From NCBI GenBank assembly GCA_002104945.1, contig MCFH01000065.1:186001-250000 (forward strand): 64,000 bases of DNA. Reading direction: 5' to 3'. This DNA is from Piromyces finnis (lineage: Eukaryota > Neocallimastigomycota > Neocallimastigomycetes > Neocallimastigales > Neocallimastigaceae). The notes under the pieces are model-generated. The model was not told the DNA's origin. It did no database searches and saw only the letters and a list, made by a program, of their open reading frames with translations. A program made the position numbers and the translations under genes. Positions 1 through 10,965 of this stretch are shown here, piece by piece (within the stretch, counting starts at the first letter, position 1; each line of letters begins with the position of its first letter).

Positions 1-2998
1 GTTCTTGTTTTGATGTAAATTTAATATCATTATATTCTTTTGCTAATTTTACAATTTTAATTGATATTTTGTTTTCTTCAGAATCATTCATAACACGTTT
101 ATATTCATTAAGAATATTTTCATCTCCTTCTTGAAGTTCTTTATCGTATCTTTCATTCATTTCTTCTGTAGTTCTAAAAATATTTCTAGAAGAGTTATAT
201 CTTTTTATTTTGTGATTTTAATAAATAAATATAAATACCTATAACTATAACAGAACTTATAAAACAGGTTGAAACTTGTCGTTTAATAATTAAAATATTA
301 AGGAATGAAATCTCGCTGCCAACTGCATTATGTTCAATTCCAAAATTAATCAAAGACTTAAGAACACGAACAAGACCATAGTTAGGAATTAATGAAGCAA
401 TTAGCAAAACTAAAAAAGATGTGTAATATGTAACATCATCAGTATTTGCTGCTTCAATTTCAAGTCCACTGCTTAAAGCTTCTAATAATGGAATGAATTT
501 AAATATCACAAATGGCATTAAAATTAAAACACATGTAACTAAAAATACGAAATGATCTGTAATTAATACTGAAATCCAGTAGCTTTTGTTAGAAATACCA
601 TTCAATTGAAGTTGTTTTAAGAGATTTTGAGAACGTTCACGAATAACATTAGTACCGTAATAAAAAAGTGGGAATACTATACAAAAGACGATAATTAAAG
701 TAAATAAATAATGATGTAAGCGATGAAACTGAATAAACATCAAATGTTCTTTGTGCTTTAAATGTATGATAATTTACTTGAATTGTATCATTTACATTAG
801 AAAAAGATAAAATTGAATTAATAAGAGCATTTATAGTAGCTGGAAGAGAATGAACCATTGAATCATTATAATTAATATTAAAATGATATATATTATCATT
901 AATATCACCAGAAAAACTTGAAACATAATATGGCTCGGATTTAATTGATTGATAAAGTTTGTTCATCTCGTTTTCTGTGTATAAATCTAAACTGGAACTT
1001 GAATTAGAATGTTTAGAAAATTCTTGTTGAACCAAATGTTGAGAAAGTATATTATTAATTGACGGAGAATTTTGAATATCATAATTCCATTGATGATTTT
1101 TATATAGACTAGATGAAATCCTCATTTTCTCATCAAAATCATACTCATTATACTCATTATATTTATTAATTTCCTTTTTACTATATTATATTGATCTTTA
1201 AATATTGGTAAAAAGACGCAAAAAGTGGTTACAGGAATTAATATACTTAAAAAGATATATGTTATTTTACGAATATATATTCTTATTCTGTAGCTACTTA
1301 GTCGTAAAGCAGCTTTAAGAGTACCAGGTCTTTTAACATTTTTATTTTGAGGTAATTCTATTGCTTTATTTTGATCAGGAATTTTTCCATTATACTCTTC
1401 TTCAATCTCTTTTTCTAAATTAATAAATAATTCTTCTAATAGAGGAACATTTATTGAAAAGTTCACTAATAACTTATTCTTTTCATTTTCTAAATCTCTT
1501 AAGAGAGTTGATAACTTATTTGAATCATTCATAGATAATTTCCAAGAATAAATATTTTGTGAAAAATATGAGTGTTCAATTTCGGTTTTATCGACAAGGT
1601 TATAGGCATTAGTAATGTATTGCTTAATAAGTTTATCTACCTCTTCAAAATGTTGAGTTTCAACTTCTAAACTATACTTCATTTTGAAATGATTCTTTAA
1701 ATAAACACTACTACCTAAACAACGAATCGTACCTCTATTTATCCATGTAATTTGTTGTAATGAAAATAACTCTATCCTTTTTAGCCTTTAATAATAAATT
1801 CCAAATTTTGCGACGAGAAAGTGGATCTAAACCAGTAGTAGGTTCATCCAAAAAGACATATTTTGGATTACCAATAAGGGCCAAACTGATAGAAAGCTTT
1901 CTTTTTTTTGACTGCCACTTAATTTTTGGACTTCATAATCTTTCTTTTTTTCTAAATCAATATTTTCCAACTATTTATCAATATCTTCATCTTCACACTC
2001 TTTAATACCAGAGTAAAGTTTGAAATGTTCAGCAACAGTAAAATTATTAATAAGTATATCATTTTGAAGACAAATACCTAATTGGCTTCGAATTTCTTTC
2101 TTATTTTTATTTATTGGTAAACTATGATATAAGGTTTCACCACTATCAGGTTAAAGAATACCAACCATATTTTGTATTAATGTACTTTTACCAGCTGTTA
2201 AACCTTTTACTGTATTATTAGTTTTAAATTAAACAATAGTATTATCAATAGCCATTTGTGCAGAAACAAATAATAAATTATATTTATCTGATTCATCTTT
2301 TCCCATATAAATAATATCAGAGGAATCTTTTTTGAATACGGTTCTTTTAGCAATTATTTTAGATCTTTTTCCCTTTGCATATGGTAGATTCTTAGAATCA
2401 ACAATATTTGAGCCTTTAATTCTAATTGAATAATTAATATAATCATCATCATTAAAAACAACACCACATAAAATACTATTGTCTTTGTCATTTTGTACAA
2501 ATTTTTCTAGTTCTTTTTCATTTTCAAATACAGTAGAGTTCAAATTGGAATAATCCATAAAATAAAAACTTTCCATAACAAATGTGATAAATTTATTTCC
2601 GTTTATTTCTGTTTGATTACTTGGTAATACAAAAGCAATTGAACTTGGCTTATCATATGAGACAATTTCTCTACCGGGTGAAGTGAAATCTTCTTCTTCT
2701 TCTACCTAATCAAATTTTGTATAATAATAATGTTTACTCTCACGAATTGCTAATATAAAAATATAGATTACAAAAATTAGTCATTTATTTATTTACTATA
2801 ATTAATTAAATATAAATGTTATTATATTTTTTTTATTAGTATTTATAAAAATATAAAAATAGCTAATAACTTACATAAAGTACCAACGATAAGAAAAGTA
2901 AGGAAGATTTCGAAAGCACAAGGAAATATACCGGTCCTTTGTTTGAAAATCTTAAAGTTTTTCCATAATATGGTTTTAAATTGCTTTGAAAAAAACAT
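1..2998 (-). pseudogene. ABCA-type ABC transporter pseudogene (3' end off window)
   Basis: Decayed full-size ABCA transporter read leftwards. Exon 1 (2998-2875) starts with ATG and gives the typical N-terminus with FKTILWKNFKIF and a first membrane helix. A GTAAGT...TAG intron (2874-2750) follows, then the first extracellular domain (2749 to about 2230), interrupted by an in-frame TAG at 2708. The other five helices of membrane domain 1 are missing: the frame ends in AIDNTIV and is followed almost at once by nucleotide-binding domain 1, with Walker A AGKST near 2190, signature LSGSQ near 1910, and Walker B VFLDEPTTGLDP near 1850. This domain has in-frame stops and a one-base shift in the A-run after LSGSQ, and lacks about 15 residues before RCLGSSVYLKNHF. 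Membrane domain 2 follows (1682-195) with frameshifts near 1125, 740 and 200. A linker with KIVKLAKEY leads toward NBD2 beyond base 1. Stops plus a clean internal deletion argue for a true pseudogene rather than sequencing error. Confidence 0.9.
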
Positions 2999-3828
2999 TA
3001 TTATACTTTATATAACTTCTTTGATTTAATTACTTTATAATACTTTTTTAAAAAACATATTTATTATTATTTATTATTACTTATTTAATAAATTTTAAAT
3101 GACAATAAAATTATAACTGTAATTATTTAAATTACAACTAGTTTTTTATTGTATTTTTTTTTCTTTTTTTTTTTTTGAAAAAAAAGAAAAATAGCCATAT
3201 TCTCTGATATATATACTATTACAAAATTTTCTATTCAAAAGTTTTTAATAAAATATTATAAAATGGAACATACAATTAATTATGATTTGTGAAATAACAT
3301 TAGATAAATGTAACACAATATTAATGATCTATAACTTTATTCTTAAAATATAAATCTTAATTAATAATAAAAATATTCTTTACCACACATAATTTTCTTA
3401 TTAATAATTAAATAATAAAAAAATTATATTAAATAATAAATTTAATTTAAACCTTAATTCTTATTTTACAATACAAAAAAAAAGAATAAATATTATATTC
3501 AAAAATATAGTTATGTTGCCATTTATGACAATTATAATTGAATAATAAAAAAAAAAAAAAGTTTTATTGTATTTTTAACTAGTTTAATATTTATTATTTT
3601 CATTATAAAAAATTAATATTAAAGTATTTTGATAATATATATGTGATTTATATAATCTTAAAGAAGATGATATAGAATGGAGATAAAAACTTTTTTTAAT
3701 ATAATTGAATATTACTCAAAGTGTTATATAAACATAGATTAATGTAATATAAGAATAGATTATAACTTAATTATAATAAATTTATTTAGTACATTAATGT
3801 ATTTATCATATTTTTATAATTATGTTTT
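2999..3828. other. AT-rich spacer, no gene seen
   Basis: Homopolymer-rich, over 85% A+T by eye. No coding frame, RNA gene or repeat boundary could be supported. It holds the promoter side of the ABCA pseudogene. Confidence 0.6.
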
Positions 3829-4427
3829 TGAAATGAAACTAATACGTCTAGCTATAGCTACGTTTTTAGTCCTATTTAAAATATTTTTTATAATTTCATA
3901 TTTAAAAAATATATCAAATATTTTATAATAATAATATAATAATTGATATATATTATAATACATTATTTATATATTAATTATAGAATTCATGTACATATCT
4001 CATTATATTCCTATATATTAATATTATATATTAGTATTTATTAGTATTTATTCATTACTATATTCATGATTCAATGTAGAGTTCATTTTATTGTAATTCT
4101 AATTTGTATTACATTACATTTTACTTTTATAGTAATATTTCATTTAAATATATTGTAAAATATTATATTATATCCTATTTAATTATTATTCATATATTAT
4201 GAATACATTACATTATATAATTGCTAATATTATAGGAATTTTATAATATAAAAATATCCATGTAAAAATAGTTAATAATTAGAGAGAAAAGTTTTAATAA
4301 TTAATAAGAAAATATTATAAGTGAAATTACTAATAAGAGAGAAGTTAATAATAATAATAAAATATTTTCACCTAATATAATAAATTATAAATAAACTAGT
4401 ATTAAATTACTACAACATAAAAGAAAC
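3829..4427 (+). repeat. MITE-like repeat family M, full-length copy
   Basis: About 0.6 kb non-coding unit. It begins with a GAAATGAAACTAATACGTCTAGCT variant of the family start (consensus TGATATGAAATTAATATG, then TCTAGCTAC) and ends in CTACAACATAAAAGAAAC. The body contains TAGAATTCATGTACATAT, TAGAGTTACATTTTA-like and TTCACCTAATATAATAAATT blocks that recur in every copy. No ORF, so non-autonomous. The mobilising element is unknown. Confidence 0.75.
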
Positions 4428-4834
4428 TGATATGAAATTAATATGTCTAGCTACATATTAGCCATATTTAAAGTATTCAATTTCATATTTAAAAATTTTA
4501 TAATAATAATATAATAATTGATATATATTATAATGCATTATATATTAATTATAGAATTCATGTACATATCACATTATATTCCTATATATTAATATTATAT
4601 ATTAGTATTTGTTCATTCTATATACATTCATTATTAAATGTAGTGTTACATTTTATTTTAATCCTCATTTGTATTACATCATTTTTCCTTTTATAGTAAT
4701 ATTTCATTTAAATATATTGTTAAATATATTATATTATATCCTATTTAATTATTATTCATATATTATGAATACATTGCATTATATGATTGATATTCAATTA
4801 TATTACAGGGATTTTATGATATAAAAATATTCAG
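4428..4834 (+). repeat. Repeat family M, partial copy abutting the previous one
   Basis: Starts at TGATATGAAATTAATATG directly after the end of the 3829-4427 copy, in the same orientation. It follows the family sequence to the ATAAAAATATTCA block and then stops, so the distal third is missing. A short ORF inside it is low-complexity chance coding. Confidence 0.7.
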
Positions 4835-4891
4835 AAGGGGTTTTTATTATTATAATTAATTACACTTCTTCTAATTAATTATTAAACATCA

Positions 4892-5072
4892 ATATTTTTA
4901 TATTATAAAATTCCTATAATATAATTGAATATCGTTTATATAATGTAATGTATTCATAATATATGAATAATAATTAAATAGGATATAATATAATATTAAA
5001 GTGAAATATTACTATAAAAGGAAAAAGTAATGTAATACAAATTAAAAGAAATGTAACTCTACATTTAATAAT
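4892..5072 (-). repeat. Repeat family M, inverted fragment
   Basis: Middle part of the family (from TATTATAAAATTCCTATAATATA to TGTAACTCTACATTTAATA) in reverse orientation to the copy ending at 4834. The pair can form a large hairpin. Confidence 0.65.
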
Positions 5073-5587
5073 GTGATATGAAATATTATACGAAACTTTA
5101 ATTATTAATAAAAATATTTATTAATAATTACATAAAATAAATTAAAATAGATATGTAATAACGTGACTAAAAGCAATTGAGGCGTAAATAAATTCTTAAG
5201 ATAAAATAAATTTAAGTGGTAACATAAATTTATTTTATTAATTTAAATAATAAAAACATAAAATTATACCATAATTTTATGTTATGTTAATAATTCTTTT
5301 ATTTATTATTTTTTTTATAATATTTTATATTTTATATTTATATTTTATTATATTTTATTATATTTAATAAATATTTTTATTCTTTTTATACTAGTTATTA
5401 TATATTTATTAATTAAACAAACAAAATATAGTTTATAATTATTAAAAGATATATAAATGTATTATTTCATGTAATTAATTCCTTGCTTCTTGTTATATCA
5501 TAGCCATAAATTCAATAAAATTAATTTAAAAACATTATTACATAAAGTTTCCCCCTAAAAAGGAAATTGAGTTATATCAAATATATA
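5073..5587. other. AT-rich spacer between M repeats
   Basis: Nothing recognisable apart from short A/T runs and a local inverted repeat around ATAAAATTATACCATAATTTTAT (about 5258-5281). Confidence 0.5.
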
Positions 5588-5818
5588 TGAATGAACAAAT
5601 ACTAATATATAATATAAATATATAGGAATATAATGAGGTATGTGCATGAATTCTATAATTAATATATAAATAATGTATTATAATATATATCAATTATTAT
5701 ATTATTATTATTATGAAATATTATATATAAATTTTTAAATATGAAATTGAATATTTTAAATAATAAAAATTATTTTAAATATGGCTAATATGTAGCTAGA
5801 CATATTAATTTCATATCA
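5588..5818 (-). repeat. Repeat family M, partial copy (start half)
   Basis: Reverse orientation. Runs from GAATGAACAAATACT to the family start GTAGCTAGACATATTAAT, ending TTTCATATCA at 5818. Directly followed by another copy. Confidence 0.7.
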
Positions 5819-6355
5819 GTTTGTTGTAGTAATTTAATATTAGCTTATTTATAATTTATAATATTAGGTGAATATATTTTTATTATTATAATTAATCCTT
5901 CTTTCTAATAATTACACTTCTTTAATTAATTATAAATATTTTTATATTATAAAATTCCTGTAATATAATTGAATATCAATTATATAATGTAATGTATTCA
6001 TAATATATGAATAATAATTAATATATATATAATGTAATATATTTAACAATATATTTAAATGAAATATTATTATAAAAGGAAAATGTAATGTAATACAAAT
6101 TAGTATTACAATAAAATGTAACTCTACATTTAATAATGAACAAATACTAATATATAATATTAATATATAGGAATATAATGAGATATGTACATGAATTCTA
6201 TAATTAATATATATATATAATGTATTATAATATACATCAATTATTATTATTTGATATAAATTTCTAAATATGAAATTATAAAATTGAATATTTTAAATAA
6301 TAAAAATTATTTTAAATATGGTTAATGTGTAGCTAGACATATTAATTTCATATCA
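5819..6355 (-). repeat. Repeat family M, near-complete copy
   Basis: Reverse orientation, from GTTTGTTGTAGTAATTTAATATTAG to TTTCATATCA. It abuts the 5588-5818 copy. Immediately beyond it, GTTTCTTTTATGTAG (6356-6370) is the end of a further truncated copy, so the units are arranged head-to-tail. Confidence 0.7.
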
Positions 6356-6370
6356 GTTTCTTTTATGTAG

Positions 6371-7254
6371 AAAGAATTTAGCTTTAATAATATATTAATA
6401 ACTTTATTTATTACGTTCCAATCTATTATAACTAAATACTAAAACGTTAATTCTGTTGTTGTTAACTACTAAAAACAAGAAGCCTCTTTAATAATAATTA
6501 TTCCCTAATTCATTTAATAAAAACGATATAAATTTAATATTAGAGAAATATACTAATACTAATATAATAATAGGTTCAAAGCTATTATTTTTATATCAAA
6601 AATAAAATAAAATAGATAAAATATAACTCTTTCTAAAACACGTAGACATGTTTACATTTTTATATGATAATCGCGTGTGCTTATAAATATATGATATAAA
6701 AGTAGAAATATGTGTCAATAAATGTTCACAAAAATAATAAGAAAAAAAAGTTTTTATAACATGTCCCTAACCTTTTTAGAATGTTATTAACATTTGAGAT
6801 TATAATTTATTGAAGACAAGTATAGTTTAATAATGAATAACAATTTATAAAACTATGACCATTAAATAGCCATATACGAAAATACAAACATATATTAAAA
6901 TGAGCTAAATATTTCTGTTGCTTCACGAGATATCAATGCTTAAAGGTTATTTAATACAAATGATTTATTGATTATATAGAGAATGATTACCTAATGTATC
7001 AATCATAAATCATGATAAACTTATTTTTCCCAATTAATTATACTAAAACTTTTTAATTTATAATAATTATTTCCATAAGATATTTCATGATCTTTGAATT
7101 AAACGATTATAATATTTTGACTAGGAATAATTGATTATTTAATAATTATGATATAAATTCTTAAATATGAAATTGAATATTTTAAATAGGACGAATAAGG
7201 TAGCTAGACATATTAGTTTCATATCACCTCTCATGATATAACTGCAATATTTAC
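6371..7254. other. AT-rich spacer with a short family-M remnant
   Basis: No gene seen. Bases 7150-7227 repeat the family-M start in reverse (GTAGCTAGACATATTAGTTTCATATCA). The rest is unclassified. Confidence 0.5.
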
Positions 7255-7369
7255 TTTGAAAAATAAATTTAATAAACAATTTTATTAATATGGGTAACAA
7301 AGAGAAAAAAGTTAACAAAGTAAATATTACCCATATTAATAAAATTGTTTATTAAATTTATTTTTCAAA
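7255..7369. repeat. Perfect 43-bp-arm palindrome upstream of the DNA polymerase gene
   Basis: Left arm 7255-7297 and right arm 7327-7369 are exact reverse complements (inner ends TATGGGTAA / TTACCCATA), with a 29-nt spacer. A second 12-bp inverted pair, ATATTTACTTTG (7247-7258) and CAAAGTAAATAT (7315-7326), overlaps it and offers an alternative fold. It lies 205 bp before the polymerase start and may be a relic of a terminal inverted repeat or hairpin end of the replicon that brought in the polymerase. That last point is inference. Confidence 0.85.
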
Positions 7370-7573
7370 TTTTATTTAATTTTTTTATTACAATTTACAA
7401 AAAAAAAAAGAAAAAACATTAAGAATTTATTTTTAAATAATCAGTATAAATAATTAAAAGTTTTTTTTAAAGTAATTTTTAAATTTATTTTTATTTTTTT
7501 TAAATAATAATAAAATATAGAAAATCGGTTTTTTATATTATACAAATGAATTTTTATACAATATAAATCAAAA

Positions 7574-10147
7574 ATGAGTGATGAAATTGATATAATAAAT
7601 AACGAATATACTAATTTCAAAGTTAGTAATAATGAAGAAATTAAAGATAGTTTTGATATTTTTAAAATAATAAATCCTGAATATGATTATGAGCATGGAA
7701 TATTTGAAGTACGTTATATATTCAGAAGATCATTATCTGGTGCATATTTCAACGTTATAACAAAGTCATATTGGAATTCAATATATTATGAATTTGAAAA
7801 TGTTATTTATGATGAGTATGGTGACGGCATTGAATACAGCGAAGTAGTGCCTGTTTCAGTTGGAATTAAAGTAAGAGATCCGTGGAACGGGAAAGGCAAA
7901 AAATTTATGCTAACCAAAAGAATCAATAACGAAATTTATACTTTATATTTTACAAAATCAAATACGAAATGTTTAATTATTTCATCAATTAAATATATGA
8001 ATCCTGAACTAAGATCAAAAACTAGTTTAGAATTAAAACATCATTACTTGATGAATAAAAAATACAATGATTTCTACAGTCAAATTGAACGTGTAGAAAA
8101 TACATACAAAAGGAGTGTAAAAATTTTATCGACAGAAAAACAATTAGAAGAAATTAAAAATGATGATTTTGATAAAAACATCATGTTATATTCTATTGGT
8201 TGTCATATTGGTTACATTTGTAAAGGCATTCCTGATTACACCAGTGATAGTGATGCCAATATTAAAATAAAAAGTAGATATAAGGAAAATGAGAAGAATG
8301 TATATGCAATTGTTTGGTTTGATTGTGAATGGTCATATGATATTTTAAATGATGATGAAATAATTTCAAAGGATTCAAATTTAATATGTGCAATTACTGT
8401 AAGAAAAGGTGAAACTACAGAACAATCATTTAGAAATTTTAAGATGTTCTTTAATTATGTTAAAATTTTATCTAAAAGAGGGTTAGTGTATTGTTATTCT
8501 CATAATGGTGGTAAAGTTGAGCATATATTATTATTAAAGTCAATGATTCAGAATTTTGATATTGGTAAATCAAGTGAATATGATCTTATTGCTTGTAATG
8601 GTACTCAAATAAAAACATTAAAGTATGGAAAAAATTTGATATTTTATGACTCTTTATTATTACTTTCACTTCCTGTTGAGAAGTTACCTGAAGTTTATGG
8701 TTTGAAAGTTAATAAAGGGCATAAAGATTGGATTAATGGAAAAAGTCCCAAAAAGTGGTATGAAAATAAGATATGGGATTATAAAAACAAGGATGATATA
8801 GCATATTGCATGAATGATGTAAGGATCATCAAGCAAGCAATGGAAATAACAAACAAATCGTTAGAACCGCTTGTTAAATGCCAATATGCTATTCATCCAG
8901 ATGGTTATAAATGGGTTTTATCAAATACATCTATATCTTCAATTGGGAAACAAACTATATTCAATACATTTACTGATCTTCCTAATAATTTATTAGAAAA
9001 ATCTTTATTTCTTGAAACGTATCATGGTGGAAGATGTGAAATGTTTTATCATGGATTAATAGAATCTGATAATGAAAATTTTATTGCAGTTACCGATAAA
9101 GTTTCTATGTATCCATCCGTAGTCCAAGATATAACCCCTGGTAAATTATTAGGAATACAACATGAAATACCAAAAGAAAATGTAATGTGGGCAATGGATG
9201 TTATTATTAAATATAAAACTTTTTACTCAATTCCCCCAATATGTAGAAAAAGGAATGGTATATTAATTTCAGAAAATTATGATGTTCCAACATTATTATT
9301 TATGTGGAATTTTGAATATGAAGCTTTAAAAGATAATATTGATATTATAGAAGTTAAAAATGTTTATATATTTGACTCTCTTGATTTATCGCCAATTTTT
9401 TCAAGTTGGTATGAAAAGAAAAAACAAGCTAAAACTCCAACTGAAAAAATAGGGCCAAAAATTTTAATGAATGGAACAACAGGGGGTTTTGGTCAAAGAT
9501 TTGTTATGACACAAAGAACTTTATGTAAAAATGTGGAAGAACTGGTTAATAAAAGAAAACTTTATAAATACACATATTATGATGCTTTTGATGATTGGAA
9601 ATGGTTATTATATGATGATTATATAAATTCGAAAACATGCTATCAATTAATTAGCTTTATAACAGCGAAATCCAGATTTAAATTGTGGTCAAGAATGAAT
9701 GAATTATTAAAAGTTGATAGCCATGCTCAAATTTTATATTGTGATACTGATTCCGTATTTATTAAAGGAAATAAAAAGTTAATGGATTATATTGATAAAA
9801 ATCAATCAGATGAATTAAAAGATGGTTGGGATTTTAAACAAATTAAGAAGATGTATATTCGAGGATTAAAGAAGTATATGTATTATGATATAAATGGCAA
9901 GTTAGTAAAGAAAATTAGTGGATTAAATTATAAAAACATGGATGATATCAGTTTTGAAGAATTTCAAAAAGATAATATTGAAGCCCAAACCGAAAAATGG
10001 GTTAGAACCTATGATAATAAAATAAAAATAGAAAAAAAAAATATAAATTTTAGAAAAATATATGAAAAAGGTAGAATTTTAGAATCTGGTATTGTCAAAC
10101 CATTTTTTTCTAGTGAAAATATTGAAAATATTGCTATAAATCAATAG
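7574..10147 (+). CDS. Protein-primed-type family B DNA polymerase (DNA_pol_B_2), 857 aa
   Basis: Intact single-exon frame for a family B DNA polymerase of the group found in linear plasmids, adenovirus-like and phi29-like replicons. The 3'-5' exonuclease motifs are visible: ExoI FDCEW near residue 249, ExoII YSHNGGKVEH near 307-316, ExoIII YCMNDV near 410. The polymerase motifs follow: A (DKVSMYPSV, about 506-514), B (KILMNGTTGGFGQ, 628-640) and C (YCDTDSV, about 722-728), and then a KKYMYYD thumb motif near 765. All catalytic acids are present. Trp is encoded by TGG and no in-frame TGA occurs, so the nuclear code reads it. No terminal protein, capsid, ATPase or integrase gene is adjacent, so the gene looks like a captured polymerase from a linear plasmid or viral element. 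The long intact frame suggests recent arrival or selection. A start at 7574 gives a typical length. Confidence 0.9.
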   Translation: MSDEIDIINNEYTNFKVSNNEEIKDSFDIFKIINPEYDYEHGIFEVRYIFRRSLSGAYFNVITKSYWNSIYYEFENVIYDEYGDGIEYSEVVPVSVGIKVRDPWNGKGKKFMLTKRINNEIYTLYFTKSNTKCLIISSIKYMNPELRSKTSLELKHHYLMNKKYNDFYSQIERVENTYKRSVKILSTEKQLEEIKNDDFDKNIMLYSIGCHIGYICKGIPDYTSDSDANIKIKSRYKENEKNVYAIVWFDCEWSYDILNDDEIISKDSNLICAITVRKGETTEQSFRNFKMFFNYVKILSKRGLVYCYSHNGGKVEHILLLKSMIQNFDIGKSSEYDLIACNGTQIKTLKYGKNLIFYDSLLLLSLPVEKLPEVYGLKVNKGHKDWINGKSPKKWYENKIWDYKNKDDIAYCMNDVRIIKQAMEITNKSLEPLVKCQYAIHPDGYKWVLSNTSISSIGKQTIFNTFTDLPNNLLEKSLFLETYHGGRCEMFYHGLIESDNENFIAVTDKVSMYPSVVQDITPGKLLGIQHEIPKENVMWAMDVIIKYKTFYSIPPICRKRNGILISENYDVPTLLFMWNFEYEALKDNIDIIEVKNVYIFDSLDLSPIFSSWYEKKKQAKTPTEKIGPKILMNGTTGGFGQRFVMTQRTLCKNVEELVNKRKLYKYTYYDAFDDWKWLLYDDYINSKTCYQLISFITAKSRFKLWSRMNELLKVDSHAQILYCDTDSVFIKGNKKLMDYIDKNQSDELKDGWDFKQIKKMYIRGLKKYMYYDINGKLVKKISGLNYKNMDDISFEEFQKDNIEAQTEKWVRTYDNKIKIEKKNINFRKIYEKGRILESGIVKPFFSSENIENIAINQ

Positions 10148-10965
10148 AAAATTTTTAGTATTTAATAAAAAATTTTTTAATATTTATAAAGTTAAAAACA
10201 ACACTAACAGCAGCAACAGCACCTTGATATTTTTATATAACTCCATAAATTACCGTATGATTTAATAAAATTTTTCATATATAGGATATAGTATATGGCA
10301 ATGAAGTAATATAAACGATTAACAACAATATATATTAATTCATCAATTTATATTGTATTGTATTACTTATTATATAAAGTGTATTATAAAATAATTTATT
10401 ATATTTATAATTATCATTATTATTATTAACATTATATTAATTATTTAACAATAAAAATAAATAAATAAATGATAAAATACGAGACATTATATAAAAATAA
10501 TGTATGTAATATGTAATAATGTAAATCATGTTGCATTATATAATATAAATATCTCTGTATTTCACTTAGACAATGATACTCTAAAACACTATATTATTTT
10601 ATTTTGTGTATTTTCTTTTTCCATTATTATAGTATTATATAAATATTATATTTTTTTTATTTTTATCTATAAAATTAAGATATTATCTTTTCGTGTATGG
10701 ATATAAAATTAGGATCATCAAAGGTAATACTGACCTGTCTTATTATGTTTTTAGCATTGATACACTTGGTTATGTTTTAAACCTGTTGAACATTCTAATA
10801 TCAATTATGAAAAGATTACTCATCATCATAGTCAGTCATTAGTGCTGTCTAGGGTAATTCTATTGCTGGAAGTAGCAATTTTAGTAGTGTTTTCATAACC
10901 GCATCGAATATGAATAATCCAGGTAATTCCTAAATTTAAGTGAGATTTGCTGAGACTGATATGCA
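10148..10965. other. AT-rich spacer, no gene seen
   Basis: Short chance frames only. From about 10700 the base composition becomes more balanced, which marks the start of the degraded LINE. Confidence 0.5.

Noticed and set aside
4609-4824. 71-aa frame within the M repeat
   Set aside because: Low-complexity AT translation, not kept in other copies.
7255-10147. Integrated Polinton/adintovirus
   Set aside because: Only the polymerase is present. No integrase, protease, packaging ATPase or capsid frame, and no long terminal repeats flank it.
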